A DNA stretch of 64,000 nucleotides from Psilocybe azurescens (Eukaryota; Basidiomycota; Agaricomycetes; Agaricales; Agrocybaceae). A program made the translations under genes and the position numbers. Within the stretch, counting starts at the first letter, position 1; each line of letters starts with the position of its first letter. The stretch is from NCBI GenBank assembly GCA_023853785.1, contig JAJIRX010000870.1:1-64000 (forward strand). The letters are read 5' to 3'. This document shows, piece by piece, positions 12,201 to 25,900 of this stretch. The notes beneath the pieces are model-generated. The model saw nothing but the letters and a program-made list of their open reading frames with translations, was not told the DNA's origin and made no database searches.

Positions 12201-15188
12201 GGGTGTAGTGGTAAAAGAATGGGTTGACCTCGTCGTAAGCCTCGTCCTTGAGTTCGTAAAGACCAGTTTCATTTGGTCCTTCTGGAGGTCGGAAGTTTGC
12301 TACTTCACGCAGCATCCCTTCGAAAGAAGGATCGTCAACCAGTCGTTCGGCTACACGCTTGACCAGGTCCGAGAAGCTACACGGGCCCATGGCGAGTGCA
12401 TGAACAATCTCTCTCCTGATTGCAAGGTCCATTGGCATCTTGCTGGCGTTGGCGTTTTCGCTGAGAATAGTAATGAAAACGTAGAAAATTTCTTCCACCA
12501 TACTGCCGAGTTGGGCCCCTTCATATTGAGAATGCAAGTAAGAGCCAGAGAAATACCCAAGAAGACCAAAGCGGTCTAGAACAGATACAATGACGAGGTC
12601 GGAAGGTATGATTACGAGGGCTGTTTGGAGAATGAAGAGGTCTTGATCGTAGCATAGTTCTCGGAGCATGTAATCCCTGTAATGCAAGAGTTGACCACGA
12701 ATAGCGAACCCATTGCGAACCCAAAGTCCTGTCCTAATCTGAGCAATCATAGCCAACACTGGAAATGAAAGCTTAGCAAAAGGATAGAGAAATTAGCGAC
12801 ATATTCACCTCGGAGTGGGAAGTCAATAATTGTCAGAATGGCTTGCTCGCTTGCCCCGCGCCCAAACACTTCCCTGATTCCACCGGTAATACCAACACTT
12901 CGCAGCTGTTCCTCGCCCAGCAGCTCGACATGCTTAAGGAGTTCCGCCAGAAGCCAATGCAAGGAATGATGGAAGCTGACCCATCCTTCGGAAACGTCAA
13001 ATTCCAGGGTGTTATACCGCTTTCCACCGAACTCAACATGGTGGAAAGTGGGCGCAGAGAACTTGGTGCGGTCCAGACGATCCTCCGCCAATGTGCACAC
13101 CATCAGGATGTGATGTACGACTGTGCCGATCGCACTGATCAACTCGGCGCTTGTGGATTTGGCGAAGGCTTCTCCGAACACCTTGATTACTCGACTCAGG
13201 CTGAGTGTGACGTTAAACACACTTATCCAAGCGTCTGTCTCATATTCGACGTGAGTCTCGATGGCTCTTTTGTTAGGGTTTAGGCACATAAATAGCCTGC
13301 AAGTCGAGGCAAAGGCAGCAAGATATGAAGGACTGTGTGCGATTAAATCCTGAACCTGAGAGGTATGTGCGAGGTATCGCAGGTCGCTGAATACAGGCAT
13401 AAACCGTTTCGACTTGAACGGAAACGAGTCGACGTCAATTGTGCCCGTGGCCGTGGGCATAATTGCTGCTGATGTGCCCGCTCCTCCTGCAGCATTGGGA
13501 AATCCCATGGTAAGGGTTGATGATGTAGGTGATGTAGCACTGGAGGGACCAGCATATACTATGCGTTTCTCTACTATCCGGTTGGTGAAGAAGCTGGTGA
13601 TGATGGCAAGCAATCTTTGCACCAATTTATGGTTTCGGGCGATATGCCCAGACACCGATGGGACAGTAAACAGCTGCAGAGCAAAGTATTTGATGCTAGT
13701 TTCGGCTTCGCGGTCAACGAGTAGATATGCGTCGATTACTCGGTGATAAATATTGGCAAAATGTCCGGCTGGAGAAATACGTCAGTTATAAAAGAGAAAT
13801 CAGGTAGCAAAAGATTGTACCAATGACCAGTTTATGCGCTCTGCTAACTGATATCACAGAAGCATAAACCTCCTTGAGGCTCAATCTTGGCCGTTTCCAA
13901 AGCCTCGTTTGATAGAGAAGTAATGTGTCCAATCTTGTAGCGTTCGGTATTTCCGAATCCAGATTTAAGGCAGTAGGTGGTGTCAAGTGCTTCGTGAATG
14001 AGTCCCTCCTTCGTGGGCTGAGCAATTCAGCCGCCAAAGCCTCCCTGATGATCAACGTATCCGTACCAAGTCGACTCCGCGTCAAATCCAGTAGCCACTC
14101 AATAATAACTCCAACAACCTGTTCGCAAAATGTGTCGTACGCTCTCCGGGTCGTAACACCAAGATCTATCTGGGTGATAGCTTGAGCTGTCTCGAGAAGT
14201 CGCGTAATATTGGAGTTCATGTCAATAATCTCCCGCCCTTGTTCGTCCACCTTCCGGACCAGAGCAGCAGCATCTTCATGCGTCCGGTTCGTCAGATCGA
14301 CTAGGATCTTGGTGACTTCGTCGTACGAATGTTTGTCGTCGTTCCATAGGACGATGCAATATTGATCTTTCATCATAGGGTCGGCTGAAGGTTGTAAACG
14401 GAGATCTGCCTCATTCGCAGGAACTGTGGGCTCATCTGGCGAGTAATCCAAGGTGTCCAGCATGAAGTCCAATGCGAAAGCAATCGTGCGTCTCATTGAA
14501 TCTTTGAGATCGGAAGGAACGGCAACACGAAACGAATAATTGGGGGCCGGAGGAATTTCATTTGGGAGTGGCTTCAGTATCACCCGAGGGGTTGTATCTT
14601 GAGGATCTCCTGGTTTAGCAGGCGGGTGGTGTGGGCATTTAATGTCATATCTCCACGCTTCTTCATCTCCACAATCGCAGCATCCTCCAGATTGCTGGGC
14701 GATGAAGAAGCTGACATTATGGGTCGAATGATCCGTCGAATGAAAGCACCGCGAACACAAAACGCAACTGTCATCTAATGCACAGTCTCTTCATATCTCT
14801 GTTAGACACATTCTGCAGGTGCAGGATGTGGACGATCTACGCACTTGCATCTGTAGCAACTCTCGCCCTTGTTAAAAATATGGCTGCATGGCCTCCCGGG
14901 TACCATGGGATCTTCCTTCCCCGCCCCCGCAAAGCCCACTGAAACCTGATATTCACTGAGAAGAGTGTGCAGAGGCACCTGCAATATGCCGTTGGGTAGA
15001 AATAGCTGTGGATATTGCCCCATAAACGCGATATAAAGCTTGGAGATGATCTCTGCGCGTGCAGTCGGCGTGAACACATATTTCCTAGATCCAGGCATAA
15101 TCTCCAGCGAGAAGCGAAGGTCAGATAATAAATCGCTGTGGTTCGATAGCGGCCGCCGCGATGGAAAGAATGCTGAAAGTGCCGACAT
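9210..15188 (-). CDS. ubr1: UBR1-type N-recognin, RING E3 ubiquitin ligase of the N-degron pathway
   Basis: Binds destabilising N-terminal residues and ubiquitinates the substrate with its cognate E2. Start at 15188 (MSALSAFFPSRRPLSNHS). The UBR box is split by an intron: CSHIFNKGESCYRCK joins DCALDDSCVLCSRCFHSTDH and continues with CCDCGDEEAWR, keeping the zinc ligands of the type-1 site. A ClpS-like type-2 domain follows (IVLWNDDKHSYDEVTKILVD, about 14210-14370). A long helical middle runs from about 13770 to 11600, including LRVLAMIAQIRTGLWVRNG across an intron near 12780. A RING-H2 begins CIVCQEDL near 11470 and ends FICPLCKSLG near 11010. The C-terminal Cys-rich UBLC region includes CMNCQTFPTDAAICLICG. 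The final exons give GTIGIYYCVKRCSVLYL and end GGWETL-stop at 9210. Complete at about 1,900 residues. One frame break at AAAA 9325-9328 (QF-HHARWEVIRKTW) needs one extra base. Confidence 0.93.
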
Positions 15189-15259
15189 TGTGGGTGTAGG
15201 AGACAGACAGACAATGCGTGTTACATCCGAGTCATTTCACATCTTGAACCTGAATAATC
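15189..15259. promoter_or_regulatory. 71-bp bidirectional UBR1/TRS33 promoter
   Basis: Only 71 bp lie between the UBR1 ATG (15188, -) and the TRS33 ATG (15260, +). Both 5' leaders must therefore be very short or overlap, unless transcription starts within the opposite gene. Confidence 0.6.
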
Positions 15260-16199
15260 ATGACCTCGAATCAAACACCGGCTTCGACCTCCCTTGCTGT
15301 GCTTGCAGACCCTCCAATACGTCAAATAGATGGCGCAGTCATGGACTATTTTCTCATTGAGATGGTCGCGACTCTACGCGAATCAGCGGCTGTGGCCACT
15401 GCGCGTTCAAAAAGATAGAACAAGAGATGGTGGACTCCGGACTGATACCACCCCTATGCCAGTGCCTTCATCATTGAAGAAAGATTCAGCAAGAGATTCA
15501 GTTACAAGCCTTACATCTAAAACAGGGAGCGCTAGTGGCAAAGGCACTCTAGACGAAGAGGAAGAGCCAGTGCGGCAGAGATTAGAGGCAATTGGCATAC
15601 ACGTCGGCTCTAACTTTTCAGAACGGTTCGTGTTCTCTCCGTGCTATTGTCATTGTTCTCGAAAGGATTGGCTTAAAATAGGTTTCTTCAGGCTATGTCG
15701 AGATAGACTTATGTTCTCGGAAACGTTGGATGCCATCAAGTTCATATGCAAAGACATATGGGCAGCCTGCTGGGACAAGCAGGTCGATAATTTGCGGACA
15801 AATCATAGGGTACATATCAAAACCTTCGGGTAAGATCTCTAGTTCAACTAACCTGCGTATTCTGCAGGGTGTATATGTCCTCCAAGATAACTCATTTAAA
15901 CCCATATCCCGCCTTTCGTCATGGGAATCCCGCGCCGATGCCATAAAACGAGCCCGTTTGGTATGATCAAGTCGTTCATTTGCTTCTCAGATCACCTAAA
16001 CATACTGTTTGCAGTATGCAGCCATGCCTGCAGGTATTATTCGCGGTGCACTATCACGGCTAGGTTATACAGGAACCGTCGTCCCAGAAATTACATCAAT
16101 GCCTCAATGTAAGCGCTCCATTATGTTGTATCCATGTCAAGCTTCTCACCATTGTTCTGTTCAGGTACATTCCAGATCAAGCTACCGAAAGGTTCATAG
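15260..16199 (+). CDS. trs33: TRAPP complex subunit Trs33 / TRAPPC6 (Bet3 family)
   Basis: Core subunit of the TRAPP tethering complexes at the Golgi, which act as Rab (Ypt1/Rab1) exchange factor. Start at 15260 (MTSNQTPASTSLAVLADPP), then DGAVMDYFLIEMVATLRESA. Later exons carry the Bet3-fold motifs RLEAIGIHVGSNFSER, FSETLDAIKFICKDIWAACW, QVDNLRTNHRGVYVLQDNSF and YAAMPAGIIRGALSRLGYTG, and the last intron joins a Cys codon to TFQIKLPKGS-stop at 16197-16199. The predicted length of about 230 residues suits a fungal Trs33 with a low-complexity insert. The frame breaks at the A5 run 15409-15413: ARSKR-stop becomes ARSKKIEQEMVDSGLIPP, a conserved stretch, if the run is A6. Divergent from UBR1, convergent with the GluRS gene 279 bp on. 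Confidence 0.88.
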
Positions 16200-16478
16200 A
16201 TACCCACAATGTATATACCATGTAGGCCAAGTCCCTTTCATAACGCAAATCGAGACTAAATTGTCTATAGCTTTCTTAGATTACATTCCTTTTTTCTTAA
16301 TAACACCATACTTGAACAAAGTTTCGAGGATTTGTATTGATCCTTCCACAGAATTCGGACTTCGTCAAATCACAACCACAAACAGACAAAACCTTGAAAC
16401 TACATATTCCTCAAGCTGGCTCAACGCTTAAATGCAACAGTTCTTCATGCTATAAAAGGTTATATTTAAGTACAAGAA

Positions 16479-18723
<2,245 letters not shown>

Positions 18724-18755
18724 CTAGAGCTTTCTGACCAGTCCCCTAGTCGCGT

Positions 18756-19155
18756 TCAAATGGCGTTACTAGCGGCAAGTTTGTCCGGATAGGTGTTCTG
18801 AATGTCGATCGAGGCAGTACTATAGTTCACCGTCGTAAGAGAAAGAATTCTGTCGCATCCAGGCTGATATGTATAGAGCTCGTCGGCGCGTATCAAGGAT
18901 AGACCTGCGACCAATGGACTGGACCGCGTTATGAAGATTCCATTCCCACGGCTGTTCACCCTCCTTAAATCTCAACCACATTGTACATTCACCACTTTCT
19001 GCGATGTCGATGGTAAATATCTCCCTCAGGCGCCTAGATGGTGTATTGGCAACGTCTTCCCAATCCGCCGTTGGCAGTGCGTGGTCATCACGATCTAGGT
19101 TCAAGTTTTGAACGCCCAGCCCTAGAATTGCCATTATACATCGCCTCTCTGTCAC
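18756..19155 (-). CDS. Unrecognised short ORF, two overlapping frames
   Basis: One frame starts at 19155 and includes MAILGLGVQNLNLDRDDHAL and ECTMWLRFKEGEQPWEWN. A second frame in the same direction ends at 18756 and includes ELYTYQPGCDRILSLTTVNY. Both look protein-like, with sensible composition and conserved-looking aromatic residues, but they need a frame change near 18900-18960 that one added base does not supply. I do not recognise the family. It lies between the GluRS start (18669) and the coiled-coil gene start (19618), and could be a small single-domain protein, a pseudogene, or an exon of something larger. Confidence 0.35.
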
Positions 19156-19617
19156 GAAACTGGGGCCATCTACTCTTGCTCAGCTTCTTAGATTTATAAC
19201 AAGACCATCTGGCATAACATCAATACGAGATTTCGGTTTATCCAGGGTTCTTTCAACTTAAGAACAGATTCATTATCATGTCAGGAATTTGATGAAGGAA
19301 CATGCTGTGACCGCATTGAATAGGCGCTCTGCTCTCATCTGACTCCATTCATCGTACTTATCTATGTGCCGAGGAGTTGAGAGCTATATTGGAGACCAGT
19401 GTCGCTATTGCTGGGCAATAGAGCATTCAAATGTAAACGCGGATTCAACGTGTTCATCCAAAGTGGACTATCATTGACATCTGTCATCGCTTTTTGAACT
19501 GGTGATCCTTCAATTATGTGCTGCGTAAAACATAATCAAAACATGCTGCTGGTTTCTCCGATGCTTTATAAAAGCTCAAATACGGAGCACGACTATCTGT
19601 GTCCCACTCATATCAGA
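19156..19617. other. Promoter region of the coiled-coil gene
   Basis: No gene seen. A TTTATAAA-like sequence occurs at about 19563-19570, some 50 bp before the ATG at 19618, and is a plausible TATA element. Confidence 0.45.
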
Positions 19618-22600
19618 ATGGCCGATCAAACAGCAGTAAGTACTCATATTATATGCGCATATGTCTTGTATTTGACAATATTCCAAAAGACTATCACAGT
19701 GTTCTCTTCTTTCAAACATGAAGAAGAACCCATTTTAAACGCCGGAATAGTCACCTCCGGCTGTACCTGGGTCTTCACATACGAGGTCGAGAAAGACAAG
19801 CTGACGATCCAATGGGCAAGAAAAATAGCTGCCCGTCGTAATAGTACTCTACCTTCTGAGGCTACAATCCAAGTCTTATTATGCGAGGAACACACCAAAC
19901 CAGCGTCATCTCCATATATTGAATATACCGGCTCCTTTGTGAACGCATCTGGATCCGATACCTTCGATTTTCCTAAACCGGCGCGACTCTCGAGCCGCCC
20001 ATGGTTTTTCTTCAAGATTACGGGGCCTGCGTCAATACTTGGTGTAAGTGCGACGGCCTTGTCCCGGATTTAACTAACATTTATATTTACAGGTAGAGTC
20101 GCCTCAGAATGTTGACGAACTCGACAAAGCATTAAAGGAGATGGATGCCATGCGTATTCTCATCAAACAAGCAGCTGACCAGGCATCTGCAGAGATTGGC
20201 GGTCTCAAGAAAGCTCTGTCGCAGTCGGAAGGCTCCGTCAAAGAACACAAACAGGCGAACGAACGGCTACGAGCAGAGAAGGAGCAGCTGGTGAAGGACC
20301 TCAATACCTCTGAGCAAGAATGCGAACAGCTGGAGGAGAAGGTTCGGACCGCGGAGGCGTCGATCAAAAGACTGGAAGCGGCGAAGAAAAATCTGGAGGG
20401 CCAACTCGAAGACACGACGACTGCTAAGAAGCAGCTTGAACTAGATCTCGGCACTGCTCAGAACCGAGTCAAACTTCTAGACGGCACAGTCACCAATTTG
20501 CAGAAACGCAACGCGGACGCTAAACGTGATATCGAAGCTTTGAACGGATCGGTCGCTGCTCTTACGTCACAGGTGCAGGGACTCGAGAGCGCAAAGAAAG
20601 CCGTCGACAAGAAGCTAGTGGCTGCTCAAAGGCGCGGCGACAGTCTCCAGGCCAATGTCAACCAACTCTCGGAGCTCAAGACCTCTCTCGAAGGCAAAAA
20701 TTCTTCCCTTACCGAATCTAACATCCAGCTCTCAACGGATAATGAACGTTTGACACACAAGAACGCCGAACTCACCAAACTTGTCGATGAGCTGGAGGCC
20801 AAGCAGTCCTTGCTCGTGAATGAAGCTCGTGACGCTAAAATCAAGCAACAAAGCACGGAGAAAGAGCTGCTCAGGGTTAAGCGGGATGCGGAAGCCACCA
20901 AATCGCAGCTAGAGGAAAAGACAAAGTGGACTGCAGATCTCGAGTCGGAGATTTTCTCAGCAACTCAGAAGATCAAAGATCTCGAGGGGGACGTCAAGAC
21001 CAAAGCCGAAAAACAACGGAACACTGACGATCTCCTCAAAGCCCGCTCTGCCGAACTGGCCGAAGTCTCCTCCAAATATCGTCAGGAGAAAGCCAGGGCC
21101 GACGACAACACACAGGAACTCGATCTCGCGCGACAAAGAGTGCGCGATCTCGAAGCACTCGAACGTCAGCGCGTATTACAGCGCGTGGCCTACTTGGAGG
21201 GACGCAAGGAAATTGAGAAACGTGACAAGGAGATCGTGGAGCTTAAGGCCGACCTCGGGAACCTGAGGGCCGAAACTCAGGAGCTTATCAGGAACTCGGA
21301 GGAGATAGTTATCGCCAACACTGTTCTCAAGGAGGAGCGCGATAGTCTCGACGGCACTTGTGTGCAACTCCAGGACGATCTCGATGATCTAAAGAAACAA
21401 CACTCCCAACTGCTAATTACGAAAGCTACGCTCGAACGAGATAAAACCAAGCTTACAAAGGCGTTAGAAGAGTCAGAGGCTGCTCTTGCGAAGGAAAAAC
21501 AGACCTCCGCATCGTTGGATGATCAACTCTTCGAAGCAAATGAAAAAGGAAAGAGTTTGGAGACGGAACTCAGCAATACAGAGGCGGAACGCAAGAAAGC
21601 TGTTAGCGAGCTACGCAGCGCCAACCAGGACCTTGCCAAAACGAAGAGCGAGCTTGCCGTTGTACGTCGAACCACCGCGACGAAGATCGAAAATCTGGAG
21701 AAGGAGATCGGTAAACAAAAGGCACAGGTGTCTAAATTGGCGGATGATCTTCGTAATGCCATCTCCAGAGCTGACCAGCTCGATGAAGAGCTCGGTCAAA
21801 CACAAGCAAAGCTCGAGGTCTCCGAACGACAATTCTCTACTGCTCGTCAGACCATCGATCAACTCCAGAAGGAACTTCAGGACGCAGACGAGAGAGAGCG
21901 TAACTACGACCCAGATCGTCTCTACAAACAGCTTGACGAAGAGAAGAAGGGACGGGCTGCCGATAATGAGCGCCTCGATGCGGTCATCCAGGAGCAGAAA
22001 GAGCTCAACACACAGAAAGCCAGGCGAATCCGTGACCTCGAATCTGAAGTTGCTGCGCGCCTCGCTGACATAAAACGTCTCGAGGGAGAAATCCGCGACC
22101 ATCTCGTTAAGATCGCTACCCTTGAAGACAAGGTCCAGAAGCAAGCCACCGCTATCGATCAGCTCCAGAAGCAGCTTCTCGAGGAAAAAGCCGCGCGCGA
22201 TAGGTTGCAGGCAACCGTCAAAGAGAGGGATTCTAAGATCACTACTCTCGAAAATCAGCAGAAGCATGATGCATGGGTTCTCCAAGGCGTCAGGAATGAT
22301 TTATCCACCGCACAGAGCAACTTTTATGCGCAGCAGAGGACCTCTCAAACGCTCCAGAGCAGCCTTTACTCTGAGCAGAACGTGAGCTCATCGCTCCGAA
22401 GCGAAGTCTCGAGGTTGCGAAACGATTACAATTCCCTCTATTCCAACTACACCGCCACGCAGAACAACATTAAACGGCTTTCCAACGATTACAACACCCT
22501 CAGCAACAGCGCGTCGCACAGGAATTGCGTATCTGACAGCGACGTTCGAAAGTTGGTAAGATCTAACAATAAAAAGCTGGAATTGCTTGTCGATCACCAT

Positions 22601-22720
22601 GATCGATGGGCTGCTCGAGGAAAGGCGGGATGGTTCCAGTTCCGCTACGCCCAACTGTATAGTGGGTCGTCTAGTTATCCAGGATCTATTGGTATGGAGT
22701 GGGAGACTGATAATTATTAA
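19618..22720 (+). CDS. 999-residue coiled-coil protein with a novel N-terminal beta-rich domain
   Basis: No family recognised. Exon 1 is 18 nt (MADQTA, 19618-19635). Exon 2 (19690-20043) encodes about 118 residues with a beta-sandwich look: ITVFSSFKHEEEPILNAGIV, CTWVFTYEVEKDKLTIQW and RPWFFFKITGPASILG. Exon 3 (20093-22720) is one uninterrupted 875-residue frame. From about VDELDKALKEMDAMRILIKQ to residue 900 it is heptad-rich coiled coil (Lys/Glu/Gln/Leu, many LEs and SQLE repeats), resembling myosin-tail or SMC-like rods without their heads. The last ~60 residues leave the coil and are rich in W, Y, G and S (WFQFRYAQLYSGSSSYPG). No membrane segment or signal peptide is seen. A scaffold or filament role is a guess. 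Similarity to myosin heavy chain would be compositional only. Unlike its neighbours, it shows no frame break. Confidence 0.75.
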
Positions 22721-22964
22721 TGGCAAATGATTGCGGAACTCTTCTCCGCAGTCCAGATTCTACTTGACTTCCTCCATGGCATGTAATGATAATGAAAGAT
22801 AATATTTTCGTCAACTTCATACATTTCGATATCAGAGTAGGCAAGATACAGTGTCCGTAATATTGTTCAAGGTCCAATTTCAAATCAGTCTGCATGTCAG
22901 TGTGCGTTCCCATTGCATTATTTTACATCTAGCAGCGGCGTTAAGATAGAGGGACCCAACCCAT

Positions 22965-25900
22965 TCAATAAGGGTTTGCCCAATAACTTTCTCTTATGCC
23001 CGGATTTGCCCTACGCGCCAATTCTTCAAATTCATTTGCTCGCTGATTTGAACTGTCCAATCGATGGCTGTTCCCTCCAATGACTCCTCCACATTCAGGG
23101 CATCTACTGCGCTCCATGGCGCCGCCGCACTAATGATATCCAGATAACATATCAGCACCGTGAGATGGTTTAGCTTCCTTCGAGGGGAACGTACCTCTGT
23201 AATCACGAAAATATGCCCATTCTGGCAAGTATAGAAATGACCAGTCGATCCTGAGGCATAAGTGCCATAACGTTCAGTTTTGAACTCTTTATGATGACCG
23301 GGTTAACCTCTTACCAAAGTTGAAGGCGCGAATGACACCCATCTTATCCTCTAAGGATACCGGTGTGTAGAAAGTATCCTGTTTAATCGCCTTCTCCAAT
23401 TCTTTCCATTCGTTGACAATAACATTTGCAGGCATCGCAAAATTGACTTCAATCCATGTAGCTTCCTCTGAGAATCCTTGGATCTCTTCGCGGCTCAGAT
23501 ATGCATTCCCGACCCTTCTCGCCCTCCTATCCTCCCTCTTGATAGAGTCTAGCAGCCTTCTGGCGTAATTTGTCTCGCACACCGAGAGTCTTGAAGGTAC
23601 CGACCCGTTTATTCATGTCCACATTAAAGCGAAATATTTCAAGAGAAATACGCATGATCAAAAGAGTTGATTTGACCTTTTGATGGTGAGAGTTTGTTTC
23701 TTCGGCCACCTTGAATGCCTTATCTGCATCACAAGCGCAGGTCTGTAATAAAAAGTCGATGTATTGCGCCACTTCCTGGCGATGGAAAGCCGGTAATTGA
23801 AGATCTATGCTCGCTTCATGTAGCCAGACCTGAGCCAGTTGGATGATGGTCAAACGGATGTGGATAGTTTCCCAAAAAGCTTCAACAAGAAAACGTTTGT
23901 CAGCTAATGGCCGAGGCTGCCCGACTTGTATTTTAGCCATCCTCAATGCATGTTCTTCAGGTCGCCTGGGCATTTTTGCCGGCTGATCGAGACCAGCTTG
24001 AATCTCCCTCTGATAGAGGAATGAAAATGCAGACTCCCATGCCTGAGTATGAGCGGAGCGAGTTTTAGCAATTGTTACGAGCTCCTTGTAACACTTGAAA
24101 AGAGGTTCGAGTACATGCCAAACTGTGATAAGATCCGGATCGATGGAATGGAGCTTGACGTTTCCCGGACGAATATAATCCTCCAAAACGGGTGTTTGTA
24201 TTCCACCCTTCAACGCACGAGCCCGCGCCGCCTTCTGCTTCGTCTTCTGCTTCGCCAACGGCATTTTTTCAGCCCAGGAAAGTTCGTTCTTGACGCATCT
24301 CCAAGTAATTTGGCCTGTGCCTCATCGAAGTTGAAACCATGAGCAATAGTTTGGCATATGCCGAGCCTGCGGAACATTTGAAAAGCAACGTTCCTCTCCA
24401 AGATGTCGAGGTACGCTCTTTTGATGATACGCCCATACCGATTGCATGTAATTGTCGCGCGGCAAGTTGGACAGGTGGGTAATTGGATATTATCGATAGG
24501 GGTTTGTAACCCAGTCCAATTGGTATCCTCCTTGTTTCGAGAATAGAACTCGTTAATTCTTGTGTGTCCGTCAAGGGTTTCTACAGTGAAAACATGGAGG
24601 CAGGATGGAATGGTGATGAGAAGGTCGTCAAGTGCACCCTGGTCTGGCATAACCTCAGAAAGGGTTCGAGATAGGATGAGGTCCACAATCTGGTCCTTTT
24701 TATGGGGAGGGGCACATTCTGGGCAAACTTGAACATCGCAATTTTCTCCGCAAACTGTAAAGGACAGAATTGAGCATCATGAAGATTAAGCACCTTGCAA
24801 AACTGACCTGACGGGCAGTTGTGTCCACATGGAAGCGTCCTCACACAAGGTCGATCGCAAGGTAGCCGAACACATATCTGTACATGAGCCTTAAGAATAG
24901 CCGACATCGCAATTCAATGATTAGCACTTACTGAACCGCAGGGTACAGGGCAGATAAAATGTTCGCAGCTCCTGTATGCGACCCCTCTGAATCAGAAAAT
25001 CTGATTGACCATTAAGCGTATACGTAAACAACCCACCAATTGCATGGCTCCTGACATGGAGCGCAAGGTGTTGAGCAAGGAAGGTTACATTTGGCATGCC
25101 TACAAATCTGTCGGCATGTCCGGGTACATACAACCGTATGTTGATGATCTTGAGTGCAGTTATTTTGACACTGGTGCCCACAATGAAGTGACTTTTCGCA
25201 TGGATGTATAGCGTGTTCAGACCTGGCATTTTCAATCGATTTGTCCCCGCCCTGATGCAGACTTTGGCACACATAGCAGGGAGCTTTGCATGTTTTACCA
25301 CAGCAAGCCATTACGAGATCACATCGCGCAAGGCAAGAATACTCAGAAGTTGGGTCCTGCCCACAAGCCATGGTTGCAGTGTGTTCGCAGGTTGGAAGTT
25401 TCTTTTCCATTTGAAAGTCGCAGAGTACTTCATCGAGACATTCAAGCTCGTGGCTTTAATGTCATAACGCAACTTGTTAGTTGAAAGTGTTACTGATATA
25501 AACCAGTATATATCTCACCACTCCACCGATTCTTTGATATGTCCACAAGGAAGAGCCACATTGCTATATGAAAAACAGCATTGGCCACAATTAGCACTGC
25601 AGCGTTTCTTGCAAGGGTGATCTCTGATGCAAAGACGCCCACAGGCTTGGGAGCAAATGACGGTTTTGTGGGAAGGGTCATCGGAATGGCACTAATGTTT
25701 AGAACCGGAAATATTCTTTCAGCATGTAACACATAACCGAAGAGAGCTCATGACAGTCACCTTGAATGGGCAGAGGTGTCCACATGCAAGCCGCATCCCA
25801 CATGGGCGTAGGCATCCACCTGCAAATCAAGGTTTAAATCTCAAGGATAGGAATAAAGATAAAGGCACAATCCTACCATCAGGTGCGATTTGGAAGAGCC

